Shown: piece by piece, positions 54,494 to 63,007 of the stretch
How the letters are laid out: every line of letters begins with the position of its first letter
How positions within the stretch are numbered: position 1 is the first letter of the stretch
Assembly (NCBI GenBank): GCA_002401155.1
Contig: NVSG01000002.1
Span: forward strand, 160,223-224,222
Origin: Hyphomicrobiales bacterium
GTDB taxonomy: Bacteria; Pseudomonadota; Alphaproteobacteria; Rhizobiales; Rhizobiaceae
Direction of reading: 5' to 3'
DNA length: 64,000 bases
Translations under genes and position numbers: made by a program
Notes under the pieces: generated by a model
What the model was told of the DNA's origin: nothing
Database searches by the model: none
Seen by the model: the letters and a program-made list of their open reading frames with translations, nothing else

Positions 54494-55267
54494 ATGAGCA
54501 TATTTTCCCATATTGCCTCGGTAAAAACCGCCGATGAAGTTGCCCACCAGATTGAAGCATTGGTGCTGGAGGGAATTTTACGGGTAGGGGATCAACTACC
54601 CGGCGAACGGGAACTGGCCAGCATCACCGGCGTTTCTCGGCCCACTGTGCGAGACGGTATCAAGGCGCTGGAAGCGCGCGGGATTCTGGAAAGCCGCCAC
54701 GGAGGCGGCACGTTTGTTGCCGATGTGATCGGCACGGTGTTCTCGCCGCAGATTATCTCAATCCTGCCAGCGCATAAAAAAGCCACCCGCGACTATCTGG
54801 AATTCCGTCGCGAATTCGAGGGAAGCTGCGCAGCTTTTGCAGCATCGCGCGCCACGACGCTCGACCGCGAGCTGTTTTCCGATCTGATGGGGAAGATGGA
54901 GCAAGCTCCCAACGATCCTGAAAAGGAAGGGGAGGTGGACGTAGAATTCCATTCCCTGATTTGCGAAATGGCCCATAATCTGGTGATGCTGCACACCATG
55001 CGCTCGTGCTACCGATTGCTTTCGGCGGGGGTATTTGAAAATCGTGAGCGGCTCTATTCTACTTCCGGCTCCCGCGAGAAGCTGCTGAAACAGCACCGCG
55101 CCATTTACGATGCGATCATGGCCCGCAAACCTGATAGAGCAAAATCTGCCGCGCAGGCCCATATCGATTTCATCAGCGAACAAACAATTTTACTTGAAAG
55201 TCTTGATGAAAGAGAGAAAATTGCAAAACTGCGTTCCGAGACCCGAAAATCTAAAACCAAAGTTTAG
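54494..55267 (+). CDS. lldR: FadR-family GntR regulator, probable lactate regulator
   Basis: A 257-residue regulator. The N-terminal GntR winged helix (VAHQIEALVLEGILRVGDQLPGERELASITGVSRPTVRDGIKALEARGIL) is followed by an all-helical FCD effector domain, with metal/ligand-site His and Asp residues in the DVEFHSLICEMAHN region. It lies three bases before lutA, which it probably represses in the absence of lactate, as LldR does elsewhere (inference from context). No Shine-Dalgarno sequence is visible before the ATG. Confidence 0.85.
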   Translation: MSIFSHIASVKTADEVAHQIEALVLEGILRVGDQLPGERELASITGVSRPTVRDGIKALEARGILESRHGGGTFVADVIGTVFSPQIISILPAHKKATRDYLEFRREFEGSCAAFAASRATTLDRELFSDLMGKMEQAPNDPEKEGEVDVEFHSLICEMAHNLVMLHTMRSCYRLLSAGVFENRERLYSTSGSREKLLKQHRAIYDAIMARKPDRAKSAAQAHIDFISEQTILLESLDEREKIAKLRSETRKSKTKV

Positions 55268-55270
55268 TAT

Positions 55271-56062
55271 ATGTCGAATTCCATGCCCAAAAATCCCCGC
55301 GTAGCCCTTTTTGTCACCTGTCTGGTTGATCTCTTTCGCCCCAGTGTCGGTTTTGCTTCGGTGAAATTACTGGAAGACGCTGGCTGTGATCTGGACGTTC
55401 CCATGTGCCAAACCTGCTGTGGTCAACCCGCATGGAATTCCGGTGATCGCGCCGACACGAGAGATTTGGCAGAGGCTGTTATCAGGAATTTCGAAGACTA
55501 TGATTATATCGTAGCGCCATCTGGTTCCTGCGCCGGGATGTTGAAAAAACACTATCCGGAAGTCTTCAAAGGCGACGAGCTATGGGAAAGCCGTGTCGAG
55601 CGTTTTTCCGAAAAAGTATATGAGCTCACCAGTTTTCTGGTCGATGTAATGAAGGTCGAAAAAGTCGACGCAGTTCTGAAAGCCGATATCACCTATCACG
55701 ATTCCTGCGCTGGATTGCGTGAGCTTGGTATTCAGGAACAGCCGCGAAAGCTGGTAAGTTCCATTAAGGGTGTCACCATGACTGAGATGAAAAACAGCGA
55801 TGTCTGTTGCGGCTTCGGCGGCACATTCGCGGTCAAATATTCCGAAATTTCCAACTCTATCGTCACTACTAAAACAGGACATATTAAAGAGACCTCGGCA
55901 AAAATGTTGCTGGCCGGCGATCTGGGCTGTCTGCTCAACATGGCCGGAAAACTAAGGCGTGAAAACAGCAATATCGAAGTGCGCCATGTGGCCGAAGTCT
56001 TGGCAGGCATGGTGGATAACGCACCGATTGGCCAGCGAACACCCAAGGGCGGAGGGCGCTAA
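55271..56062 (+). CDS. lutA: Lactate utilisation Fe-S protein LutA/LldE
   Basis: A 263-residue protein of the CCG-domain family. CCGQPAWNSGD (near residue 50) and CCGFGGTFAVKYSEIS (near 180) are the paired cysteine motifs, with FVTCLVDLF at the start and SCAGMLKKHYPEV in between. With LutB and LutC it forms the non-flavin L-lactate oxidation complex. It is three bases after lldR and three before lutB. Confidence 0.94.
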   Translation: MSNSMPKNPRVALFVTCLVDLFRPSVGFASVKLLEDAGCDLDVPMCQTCCGQPAWNSGDRADTRDLAEAVIRNFEDYDYIVAPSGSCAGMLKKHYPEVFKGDELWESRVERFSEKVYELTSFLVDVMKVEKVDAVLKADITYHDSCAGLRELGIQEQPRKLVSSIKGVTMTEMKNSDVCCGFGGTFAVKYSEISNSIVTTKTGHIKETSAKMLLAGDLGCLLNMAGKLRRENSNIEVRHVAEVLAGMVDNAPIGQRTPKGGGR

Positions 56063-56065
56063 CTC

Positions 56066-57502
56066 ATGGTGGAAATCACCTCACCAGAATTCAAAGCCAA
56101 TGCCCGTCTGGCCATGGGTGATGGTCAGTTGCAGCAGGCCTTGGGGCATGTGCGAACCAACTTCATCAACAAACGCGCCGAGGCAAAAGCCAATCTCGAT
56201 GAATTCGACGAATTGCGTGACAGCGCCACGGCGATCAAAGACCATGTGCTGGAACACCTCGATCTCTATCTTGAAAAATACGAGGAAAAAGTAATCGCCA
56301 GCGGTGGCCACGTTCACTGGGCTGCAACGGCTGATGATGCCTGCAAACAGATACTGGATATTTGCCGCAGCGTTGGTGCGAAATCCGTCACCAAGGGCAA
56401 GTCGATGATTTCGGAAGAAATCGCCCTTAATGACGCGCTTTCGGCAGCAGGCATCGAGCCGGTGGAAACCGATCTCGGCGAATATATCATCCAGTTGCGC
56501 GGTGAACATCCAAGCCACATCATCGCACCGGCTGTGCATTTGAATATGGATCAGGTGCGCGATGATTTCATCAAACACCATACTCATTTGCCCGCTGATA
56601 GACCGTTGAACGAGCCGGAAACCTTACTGCGAGAAGCCCGTGCCATTTTACGCGAAAAATTTCTCAACGCCGATGTGGGCATCACCGGCGCGAATTTCCT
56701 GATCGCCGAAACCGGCACATCGGTCATCGTCACCAATGAAGGCAATGGCGATCTCACCCAGACCTTGCCGAAAATCCACATCGTGATCGCGTCGATCGAA
56801 AAGATCGTGCCGACGCTGGAAGACATGAGCCAGATCGTGCGTGTATTGGCACGCTCCGCCACGGGACAGGACATGTCGGTTTATACCACGCTCTCAACCG
56901 GCCCACGCCGCGAAGACGACCCGGATGGGCCGGAAGAATACCACGTGGTACTGCTCGATAATGGTCGTTCTTCCATGTTGGGAACCGAGTTTCAGGATAT
57001 GCTGCGCTGCATTCGTTGCGGCGCGTGCATGAACCATTGTCCGGTTTATCACGCCATTGGCGGTCATGCGTATGGCTGGGTATATCCGGGGCCAATGGGA
57101 GCCGTTTTATCCCCCAGCCTGATCGGCGTCGATAAAGCCGGACATTTGCCGAATGCATCCACATTCTGTGGCCGTTGCGAAGATGTCTGTCCGATGCACA
57201 TTCCTCTGCCGAAAATGATGCGGCACTGGCGCGAGAGGGAGTTTGAAAAACACCTGTCTCCAATGACCCAGAGAGCTTCAATCCGAGGTTGGGCATGGGT
57301 GGCCAAGCGTCCGTTTTTATACCGGATGATGGCTTCTGCCTCGGCCAGATTTCTCTGGCTGCTCGGCGGTGTCAACCACCGCATCAAATCTTTGCCGTTT
57401 GCATGGGGATGGACCAGACACCGCGACATGCCCGCACCCGAAGGCTCAACCTTTATGAGCCAGTGGCGCGAGCGTCAGGCTCGTGATGCAGGTGATCTAT
57501 GA
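56066..57502 (+). CDS. lutB: Lactate utilisation Fe-S protein LutB/LldF
   Basis: A 478-residue subunit of the LutABC complex. The LUD domain occupies about residues 65-300 (SGGHVHWAATADDACKQI, VTKGKSMISEEIALN, GANFLIAETGTSVIVTNEGNGD). Two ferredoxin-like clusters follow, CIRCGACMNHCPVY (near 310) and CGRCEDVCPMHIP (near 363), then a C-terminal Trp-rich tail. Its stop overlaps the lutC start by four bases. Confidence 0.95.
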   Translation: MVEITSPEFKANARLAMGDGQLQQALGHVRTNFINKRAEAKANLDEFDELRDSATAIKDHVLEHLDLYLEKYEEKVIASGGHVHWAATADDACKQILDICRSVGAKSVTKGKSMISEEIALNDALSAAGIEPVETDLGEYIIQLRGEHPSHIIAPAVHLNMDQVRDDFIKHHTHLPADRPLNEPETLLREARAILREKFLNADVGITGANFLIAETGTSVIVTNEGNGDLTQTLPKIHIVIASIEKIVPTLEDMSQIVRVLARSATGQDMSVYTTLSTGPRREDDPDGPEEYHVVLLDNGRSSMLGTEFQDMLRCIRCGACMNHCPVYHAIGGHAYGWVYPGPMGAVLSPSLIGVDKAGHLPNASTFCGRCEDVCPMHIPLPKMMRHWREREFEKHLSPMTQRASIRGWAWVAKRPFLYRMMASASARFLWLLGGVNHRIKSLPFAWGWTRHRDMPAPEGSTFMSQWRERQARDAGDL

Positions 57503-58167
57503 GCCAGAGAGAAGAAATTTTAAGCAAAGTCCGCGCCGCCATTGCCCCCAATGGTAATCATGATGAGCGCCGGAAAAATCTTCGCACCGCTGCCATAGCC
57601 AAGGCCGACGGGATCATTCCAAAGCTTCCCGAATCTAAAAAAGCCATTCAGGCCCGATTTGAAGAACGCGCAGTCAAGGCCGATGCTACGGTTGTATTCT
57701 CCAAGCCGAGAGAAGTCGCGAACAACATAGCAAAATATTTGCGCGAACATAATTTACCAAGCGCCATTCGCACTGGTGACGACAAGCGGTTGAAAACCCT
57801 GCTGCGAGGCTATGAAAGCCTGCTCGAAATCAGCCATGGTCGAACCTATGGCGATGATATGGTCGGCGTCAGCCATGCCCTTGGCGGAGTGGCCGAGACC
57901 GGAACCCTGTTCATGGAGTCCGGCAAGGACAATCCGACCACGCTCAATTTTTTGCCCGAAACCCACATCGTTGTGATTAATGCTGATGACATTGAAACCA
58001 GCTATGAAAACCTGCTTGAAAAACTACGCGATAAATATGGCGCTGGCGAAATGCCTCGCGTATTAAACATGATCACCGGCCCATCGCGCTCTGCCGATAT
58101 CGAACAAACCCTGATCCTTGGCGCACATGGACCCTTGCGCCTCCACATTATTATTGTGCGAAAATGA
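57499..58167 (+). CDS. lutC: Lactate utilisation protein LutC/LldG
   Basis: A 222-residue LUD-domain protein and third subunit of the lactate oxidation system. Visible features are GVSHALGGVAETGTLFMESGKDNPTTLNFLPETHIVV near residues 115-155 and GPSRSADIEQTLILGAHGPLRLHIIIV at the C terminus. It overlaps lutB upstream and rsmE downstream by four bases each, so it is translationally linked to both. Confidence 0.94.
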   Translation: MSQREEILSKVRAAIAPNGNHDERRKNLRTAAIAKADGIIPKLPESKKAIQARFEERAVKADATVVFSKPREVANNIAKYLREHNLPSAIRTGDDKRLKTLLRGYESLLEISHGRTYGDDMVGVSHALGGVAETGTLFMESGKDNPTTLNFLPETHIVVINADDIETSYENLLEKLRDKYGAGEMPRVLNMITGPSRSADIEQTLILGAHGPLRLHIIIVRK

Positions 58168-58916
58168 GTGAACGTTACGATTTCCGAACCCAGCGTCTGT
58201 TTGTGGAGCAATCCCTCTCGGAAAATGGGAAAATAGAGCCCGACCGCGCCCAATCCAATTATCTGTTGAACGTGCTGCGCCTGAAAGAAGGCAGTGAAGT
58301 ATTATTATTCAATGGCAGGGACGGCGAATGGCTAGGGAATATCAAGCCAATTGGCCGAAAATCCTGTGAGATCACGCCCGTTCGACAATTGCGTGAGCAA
58401 CCGGAACCCTATGATTTGGTCTATCTTTTTGCACCGCTAAAACAGGGTCGCCTCGACTATATGGTGCAAAAATCGGTGGAGATGGGCGCGGGCATTTTGC
58501 AACCGGTTCTGACCCAGCATACACAGTTCACCAAGCCAAGTTCCGAGCGCATCGAAGGTTATGCAAAAGAAGCGGCAGCACAATGCGGAATTCTCACACT
58601 TCCGGTGGTGAAACCCTCGGTAAAATTGATGGATTTACTGGCCAATTGGGATAAATCTCGCCATATAATCTATTGCGACGAGACTGAAACAGATGAAAGT
58701 GCTGTGGAAATTCTGGCCCAGATCAAGCCCGGCCCACTGGCCATTCTCATTGGCCCCGAAGGCGGGTTTTCGATTGAGGAAAGAAAACACTTGAAGACGC
58801 TGGAATTTGTCACACCTATATCACTTGGGCCCCGTATTCTGCGTGCTGATACAGCAGCGGTTGCGGCGCTCACTTTGGTTCAGGCAGTGCTAGGTGACTG
58901 GCGCAAAAAAGAGTGA
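58164..58916 (+). CDS. rsmE: 16S rRNA (uracil-1498 N3)-methyltransferase
   Basis: RsmE methylates U1498 of 16S rRNA. The 250-residue protein has the N-terminal PUA-like domain and a SPOUT methyltransferase domain with the S-adenosylmethionine knot segments LIGPEGGFSIEERKHL (near residue 195) and SLGPRILRADTAAVAAL (near 223). It overlaps lutC by four bases (ATGA), an unusual link between lactate use and rRNA modification. gshA follows after 86 bases, an order I recall from other rhizobia. Confidence 0.95.
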   Translation: MSERYDFRTQRLFVEQSLSENGKIEPDRAQSNYLLNVLRLKEGSEVLLFNGRDGEWLGNIKPIGRKSCEITPVRQLREQPEPYDLVYLFAPLKQGRLDYMVQKSVEMGAGILQPVLTQHTQFTKPSSERIEGYAKEAAAQCGILTLPVVKPSVKLMDLLANWDKSRHIIYCDETETDESAVEILAQIKPGPLAILIGPEGGFSIEERKHLKTLEFVTPISLGPRILRADTAAVAALTLVQAVLGDWRKKE

Positions 58917-59002
58917 ACGGATAAGCATTGCAATAGTAAAGCATTGTGTTGATATGTATCTTCGAAACGAATTGAAATGCGACTGGGTTTAGGCAGAGAT
59001 AA

Positions 59003-60376
59003 ATGGCACGCGATACCACCGACGACACACCGATTGAAACCAAAAGCCAGTTAGTGGATTGGCTTGCCGTTGGTTGCAAACCAAAATCCGATTGGCGCAT
59101 TGGCACCGAGCACGAAAAATTCGCCTTCTATCGCGACAGCCATAAACCCGTTCCCTATGGCGGTGATAACGGCATTCGCGCGATCCTTGAGGGCATGCAG
59201 AAAAAGCTCGGCTGGGAACCAATTATTGACGATGGCAATCTCATCGGATTGTTTGAGGAAAACGGGCAGGGCGCGATTTCATTGGAGCCGGGCGGACAGT
59301 TCGAACTTTCCGGCGCGCCGGTCGAAACCCTTCACCAGACTTGCAGCGAATCCAATCGTCATCTGGACATGGTGAAAGCGGTTGCCGATGAATTGGGTAT
59401 TGGCTTTTTAGGTCTTGGCGGCAGCCCGATCTGGACGTTTGAAGAAACCCCGCGCATGCCCAAAAGCCGTTATGAAATCATGACCAATTATATGCCTAAG
59501 GTTGGCAGCCAAGGCCACGATATGATGTATCGCACCTGTACAATTCAGGTGAATCTGGATTTCGACAGCGAGCGCGACATGGTGCGCAAGCTGCAAACAT
59601 CCCTGAAATTGCAGGGCATGGTCTCAGCCCTTTTCGCAAATTCACCCTTCACTGAGGGCAAGCCCAACGGCCTTCTTTCATGGCGCAGCGATATCTGGCG
59701 CGACACCGATAATCAGCGTGGCGGCTATCATGCCTTCATGCTGGACAAGGATTTCAGCTTTGAAAGCTATGTGGATTGGGCGCTTGATGTACCGATGTAT
59801 TTCGTCATTCGCGACGGTCGCTACCATGATTGCACCCATATCACCTTCCGCCAGTTTATGGATGGTGCATTGAAAGGTGAGGTTTCCAACCCGGAGCCAA
59901 CGGTCGGTGACTGGAGCAACCACATGACCACGGTATTCCCCGATGTCCGCCTCAAACGTTTCCTTGAAATGCGCGGCGCCGATGGCGGCCCATGGCGCAA
60001 AATCTGTGCCTTGCCTGCTTTCTGGGTGGGATTGCTCTATAGCAGCCCGTCACTCGATGCCGCAGAAGAACTGATTTCCGACTGGACACCGGAAATGGTG
60101 TTCGATTTGCGTGAAGCGGTTCCCAAAGAAGGCCTTCGTGCAAAAATTGCCGGTCGGGAGCTACTTGGCTTTGCTAAGGAAATTCTTGAAATTTCGCGAC
60201 AAGGTCTGGTCGAACGCGCAAGATTAAACGGTGAAGGTTTCGATGAAAGCGTACATCTGGCCCCATTGCAGGAGACAGTCGCTAGCGGCATGACACCGGC
60301 AGAAATATTGCTTCAAAAATATAATGGCGAGTGGAATAAGAGCCTTGATCCGCTGTTCACAGAATATGCTTTTTAG
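59003..60376 (+). CDS. gshA: Glutamate-cysteine ligase (class III, plant/proteobacterial type)
   Basis: GshA makes gamma-glutamylcysteine, the first step of glutathione synthesis. The 457 residues match the alphaproteobacterial and plant type: WRIGTEHEKFAFYR near residue 30, ISLEPGGQFELSGAP near 92, and MMYRTCTIQVNLDFDSE near 177. It is unrelated in sequence detail to the enterobacterial enzyme. Its stop codon merges with the start of a palindromic repeat. The 86-base gap to rsmE shows no evident terminator. Confidence 0.95.
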   Translation: MARDTTDDTPIETKSQLVDWLAVGCKPKSDWRIGTEHEKFAFYRDSHKPVPYGGDNGIRAILEGMQKKLGWEPIIDDGNLIGLFEENGQGAISLEPGGQFELSGAPVETLHQTCSESNRHLDMVKAVADELGIGFLGLGGSPIWTFEETPRMPKSRYEIMTNYMPKVGSQGHDMMYRTCTIQVNLDFDSERDMVRKLQTSLKLQGMVSALFANSPFTEGKPNGLLSWRSDIWRDTDNQRGGYHAFMLDKDFSFESYVDWALDVPMYFVIRDGRYHDCTHITFRQFMDGALKGEVSNPEPTVGDWSNHMTTVFPDVRLKRFLEMRGADGGPWRKICALPAFWVGLLYSSPSLDAAEELISDWTPEMVFDLREAVPKEGLRAKIAGRELLGFAKEILEISRQGLVERARLNGEGFDESVHLAPLQETVASGMTPAEILLQKYNGEWNKSLDPLFTEYAF

Positions 60377-60440
60377 AGCACTTCGCGAAGTGGGAACCAA
60401 TTTTCAGACAAGAAGCGCGTGAAATAAAAGATTAGGCTCT
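60375..60440. repeat. Rhizobiales-type palindromic intergenic repeat, copy 2
   Basis: An element bounded by AGAGC (60375-60379) and GCTCT (60436-60440), with the interior GAAGTGGGAACCAATTTTC and a downstream GCGCGTGAAATAAA, aligned with copy 1 near 46.87 kb. It overlaps the gshA stop codon and lies in the convergent gap to a PilZ gene. Confidence 0.65.
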
Positions 60441-60452
60441 AAAATCGTGCGT

Positions 60453-60944
60453 TCACACCCGTTTACCGAACGCTACAACAGTTTTTCGTCCCACTGGCTG
60501 TTCTTCACTTGCCTTCTTCTTTTCCTGTAGATGAAGGGTTAGTAGACTTTCCTGCCGACGCTGTTGCAGTATCTCCCTTAACTCAGTTTCTTTTGTTTCA
60601 GCCGCGCTTGAATGGCTGTCGGACATTTTAAGAGTTTGAAAACGCGCCAGATTGGTTTCCTGTTTTTCGCCGCAGAATTCGACGCCCACCCAATTTTTGT
60701 CCTTTCGTACCGTGCGACACTCAATCTTGTAGCGTTCAAGGGCCACATGAAGAGTAAATTTCGTTGGCACGCAATCAGGATTTTCAAATTCCAGAAGGGC
60801 ACCGGTTTGACTGATGTTTTTTACCCGGCACGGCACAGCACTGAATTCATTGTTGAAGGCTGCATGAGCGCCCTGCAAAACTCGCCTGCGAACAGCGCGC
60901 TCTGCGAGCTTGGGGCTGCCGTTTCCAAGATTGGTTTCAGACAT
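60453..60944 (-). CDS. PilZ domain protein
   Basis: A 163-residue cytoplasmic protein with one PilZ domain (about residues 15-100). The cyclic-di-GMP-binding signature is visible as RAVRR (RxxxR form), followed about 30 residues later by NISQTG ([D/N]xSxxG). A charged, helical C-terminal tail rich in Gln, Glu and Lys follows. The ATG at 60944 follows AAAGGT; the frame extends upstream to 60977. It is a likely receptor for the cyclic-di-GMP made by GGDEF proteins in the same window (inference). Confidence 0.82.
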   Translation of the reverse strand: MSETNLGNGSPKLAERAVRRRVLQGAHAAFNNEFSAVPCRVKNISQTGALLEFENPDCVPTKFTLHVALERYKIECRTVRKDKNWVGVEFCGEKQETNLARFQTLKMSDSHSSAAETKETELREILQQRRQESLLTLHLQEKKKASEEQPVGRKTVVAFGKRV

Positions 60945-61045
60945 AACGTCTGACCTTTCGAATGTTGGTCTGACCAACTAAGTTACCCTGCATGACGAAA
61001 GGTAAGATAATAAGGTAAATGAAACCTAAATAGGAAAACACAAAA

Positions 61046-61077
61046 ATGCCCAGCTGGAAGGTGATCCAACTGGGCAT
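61046..61077 (-). terminator. Rho-independent terminator after the second PilZ gene
   Basis: ATGCCCAGCTGG (61046-61057) and CCAACTGGGCAT (61066-61077) pair with one mismatch. Read on the minus strand the hairpin is followed by TTTTGTGTTTT. It lies 31 bases after the stop of the PilZ gene at 61108. Confidence 0.8.
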
Positions 61078-61107
61078 TGTAACAAAAAAATTTTGTATTA
61101 AATTCAA

Positions 61108-61428
61108 TTACCGTGTGCGGTAGCGAACATTGTTTTCCCAGGTTTCAAAACTAACCTGCACTTTACTGCCGCGTTTGCGCATGACTTTGCAGTCAACCTT
61201 CACACTGTCCGGTTCAATAAACAGGGAAAAAGCGTCTGGCACGCCCATCCACCCGTTCATGGTAAGCACTGCGCCTTCGGTGGAGAATTCTCTAACTCCG
61301 CAGGGCACGCCGCTTGGTTGCCCGTTGAATACTAGATAACCCATCCGCGTTCCGCGTGTGTTTTTGATGACCCGGCGAGCTGAATTCGCTGTATGTTCTG
61401 GAGTACTGGTAACGATATCTTGTTGCAT
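61108..61428 (-). CDS. Short PilZ domain protein
   Basis: A 106-residue protein consisting of one PilZ-like domain. The RxxxR region is ambiguous (SARRVIKNTRGTR), and the second motif reads REFSTEG, with Glu in place of Asp/Asn two residues before the Ser. Cyclic-di-GMP binding is therefore uncertain. The closing strand CKVMRKRGSKVQVSFE is typical. It is transcribed separately from the neighbouring PilZ gene because a terminator lies between them. Confidence 0.7.
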   Translation of the reverse strand: MQQDIVTSTPEHTANSARRVIKNTRGTRMGYLVFNGQPSGVPCGVREFSTEGAVLTMNGWMGVPDAFSLFIEPDSVKVDCKVMRKRGSKVQVSFETWENNVRYRTR

Positions 61429-61542
61429 TATTAAATTTTACCCTACGCTGCTATTAATCTGGATATTGCGGCATTATGGTTAAGTTTCGATTAAGCCTGC
61501 TCATCATCGAGTATTTTTTTGCAAAAAAAGCGGAGAAAAATC

Positions 61543-62376
61543 ATGCCGACCCTCTATGAAATGATGCAAAATGCACAAAGCGGGGAGTTTCATCAAAATC
61601 TTTCCCGGCAATTTGAACTCACTCAGGAGCAAACGGAAAAGGCGCTTGAGGCGCTTTTACCCGCATTTTCTCAAGGATTGAAACGAAATACAGCAGATCC
61701 GGCAGGCTTTGCATCTTTCATGCAGGCCTTGAGCAGCGGCCAGCATTCTCAATATATGAACAATCCCGCTGCGGCTTTTTCGCCAGCAGGAATGCAGGAT
61801 GGAAACGCCATATTATCCCATTTGTTCGGTAATAAAGACGTCAGCCGTGCTGTCGCGGCGCAAGCAGCGCAGGCAAGTGGCATCGGCGAAAGCATATTAA
61901 AACAGATGCTGCCAGCTCTCGCACCTATGGTCTTGGGTGGCCTGTTCAAACAAATGCAGGGTGGCGGTTCGACTGCTTCAAATCTTGGTGGTAGTCAAAA
62001 CCCGTGGGGCCAGATATTGGAACAGATGATGGGCGGCGGACCTGCTCAATCAGGAAACAGACCCCAATCGCGAAACCCGCTGGAAGATTTGCTTGGGCAA
62101 ATGATGGGCGGCGGCGCGAGGCAGGCACCTAGCCAGCCCTCTCCGATGGATAACCCACTGGGTAAAATTTTTGAAGACATGCTCAGCGGCGGCGCGGGTA
62201 ATCGCAGGACACAATCCCGGCCCCAAAACGAGCAAAAGATACAACCGGAAGAAAGTTCAGGCGGAGGACTGGGAGATTTGTTCGGTGAGATGTTCGACAC
62301 CGGTCGTCAAACTCAGGAAAAATACCAAAGCGAGCTTGGTTCGATCTTTGATCAGTTTCTAAAAGGTAAGCGCTAA
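61543..62376 (+). CDS. DUF937 domain protein, Gly/Gln/Met-rich
   Basis: A 277-residue soluble protein. The N-terminal half (about residues 1-140) fits DUF937, a family of unknown function: MPTLYEMMQNAQSGEFHQNLSRQFELTQEQTEKALEAL compressed at the start, then SHLFGNKDVSRAVAAQAAQASG. The second half is low complexity, with repeats of the form NPLEDLLGQMMGGG and NPLGKIFEDMLSGG (about four copies, 155-265). The ATG at 61543 follows GGAG. It converges on the thioesterase gene with eight bases between stops. Confidence 0.75.
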   Translation: MPTLYEMMQNAQSGEFHQNLSRQFELTQEQTEKALEALLPAFSQGLKRNTADPAGFASFMQALSSGQHSQYMNNPAAAFSPAGMQDGNAILSHLFGNKDVSRAVAAQAAQASGIGESILKQMLPALAPMVLGGLFKQMQGGGSTASNLGGSQNPWGQILEQMMGGGPAQSGNRPQSRNPLEDLLGQMMGGGARQAPSQPSPMDNPLGKIFEDMLSGGAGNRRTQSRPQNEQKIQPEESSGGGLGDLFGEMFDTGRQTQEKYQSELGSIFDQFLKGKR

Positions 62377-62384
62377 ACCAATTA

Positions 62385-62888
62385 TTAATCTGGCTGCTTA
62401 ATAGGGAAGATAGCGCAGGTGGCTGTGCCATGGGCCAGCAGTTTTCCGTCTTTGGTTTTCAAAGTTGCTTCGCACGTGGCGATGGTACGTCCCATGTGAA
62501 TCACATTACCTTCGCAAATGACCTCGCCGGTATGGTCAAATATCGGGCGAACCAAGTTTACTTTGAATTCAATCGTCGTGAACCCAATACCCTTTGGTAA
62601 TTTGGTCTGAACCGCACAACCCAGCGCTGAATCGATGATGGTTGCCGCCCATCCCCCATGAACAGTTCCCAGCGGATTGTAGTGATCGGCCAGGGCCTCT
62701 CCGCGAAATGCTGCAGTGCCTGAACCGACTTCGGTTATGGTGAAATTCATCGTCCGGGCAATGGTCGGACCGGGGACTTCCCCATTAAGCATTTGTTGCA
62801 AAACTTCCAACCCCGAAAACTGCATCAATTTGTCCATTGGAATGGAACCAAATTCTTGTTCTGGTGCGTGGATAGTACTGGAAGTCAT
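62385..62888 (-). CDS. PaaI-family hotdog thioesterase
   Basis: A 167-residue hotdog-fold acyl-CoA thioesterase of the PaaI family. The active-site segment is YNPLGTVHGGWAATIIDSALGCAVQTKLP near residues 70-100, followed by TIEFKVNLVRPIFDHTGEVICEGNVIHMGRTIATCEATL. The acyl-CoA substrate is not determinable. The ATG at 62888 follows GAGGATG. It is divergent from a MarR regulator, which probably controls it. Confidence 0.88.
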   Translation of the reverse strand: MTSSTIHAPEQEFGSIPMDKLMQFSGLEVLQQMLNGEVPGPTIARTMNFTITEVGSGTAAFRGEALADHYNPLGTVHGGWAATIIDSALGCAVQTKLPKGIGFTTIEFKVNLVRPIFDHTGEVICEGNVIHMGRTIATCEATLKTKDGKLLAHGTATCAIFPIKQPD

Positions 62889-62951
62889 GGTCATCCTCAT
62901 TTGGGCTCATTGGCTTGGAATTGGTTGTATTATCAGCTATATTAAAATTAA

Positions 62952-62986
62952 AGGTATATGCATGTATATTATAGGCATACGCATGG
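62952..62986. promoter_or_regulatory. Candidate MarR operator (direct repeats)
   Basis: In the divergent gap, GGTATATGCATGTA and GGCATACGCATGGA form two imperfect direct repeats separated by TATTATA, spaced about 21 bases (two helical turns). Each contains a GCAT core. They sit 20 to 55 bases upstream of the marR start, suitable for autoregulation and control of the thioesterase. Confidence 0.35.
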
Positions 62987-63007
62987 AGTCAAGCAATAGG
63001 AGGTGTT

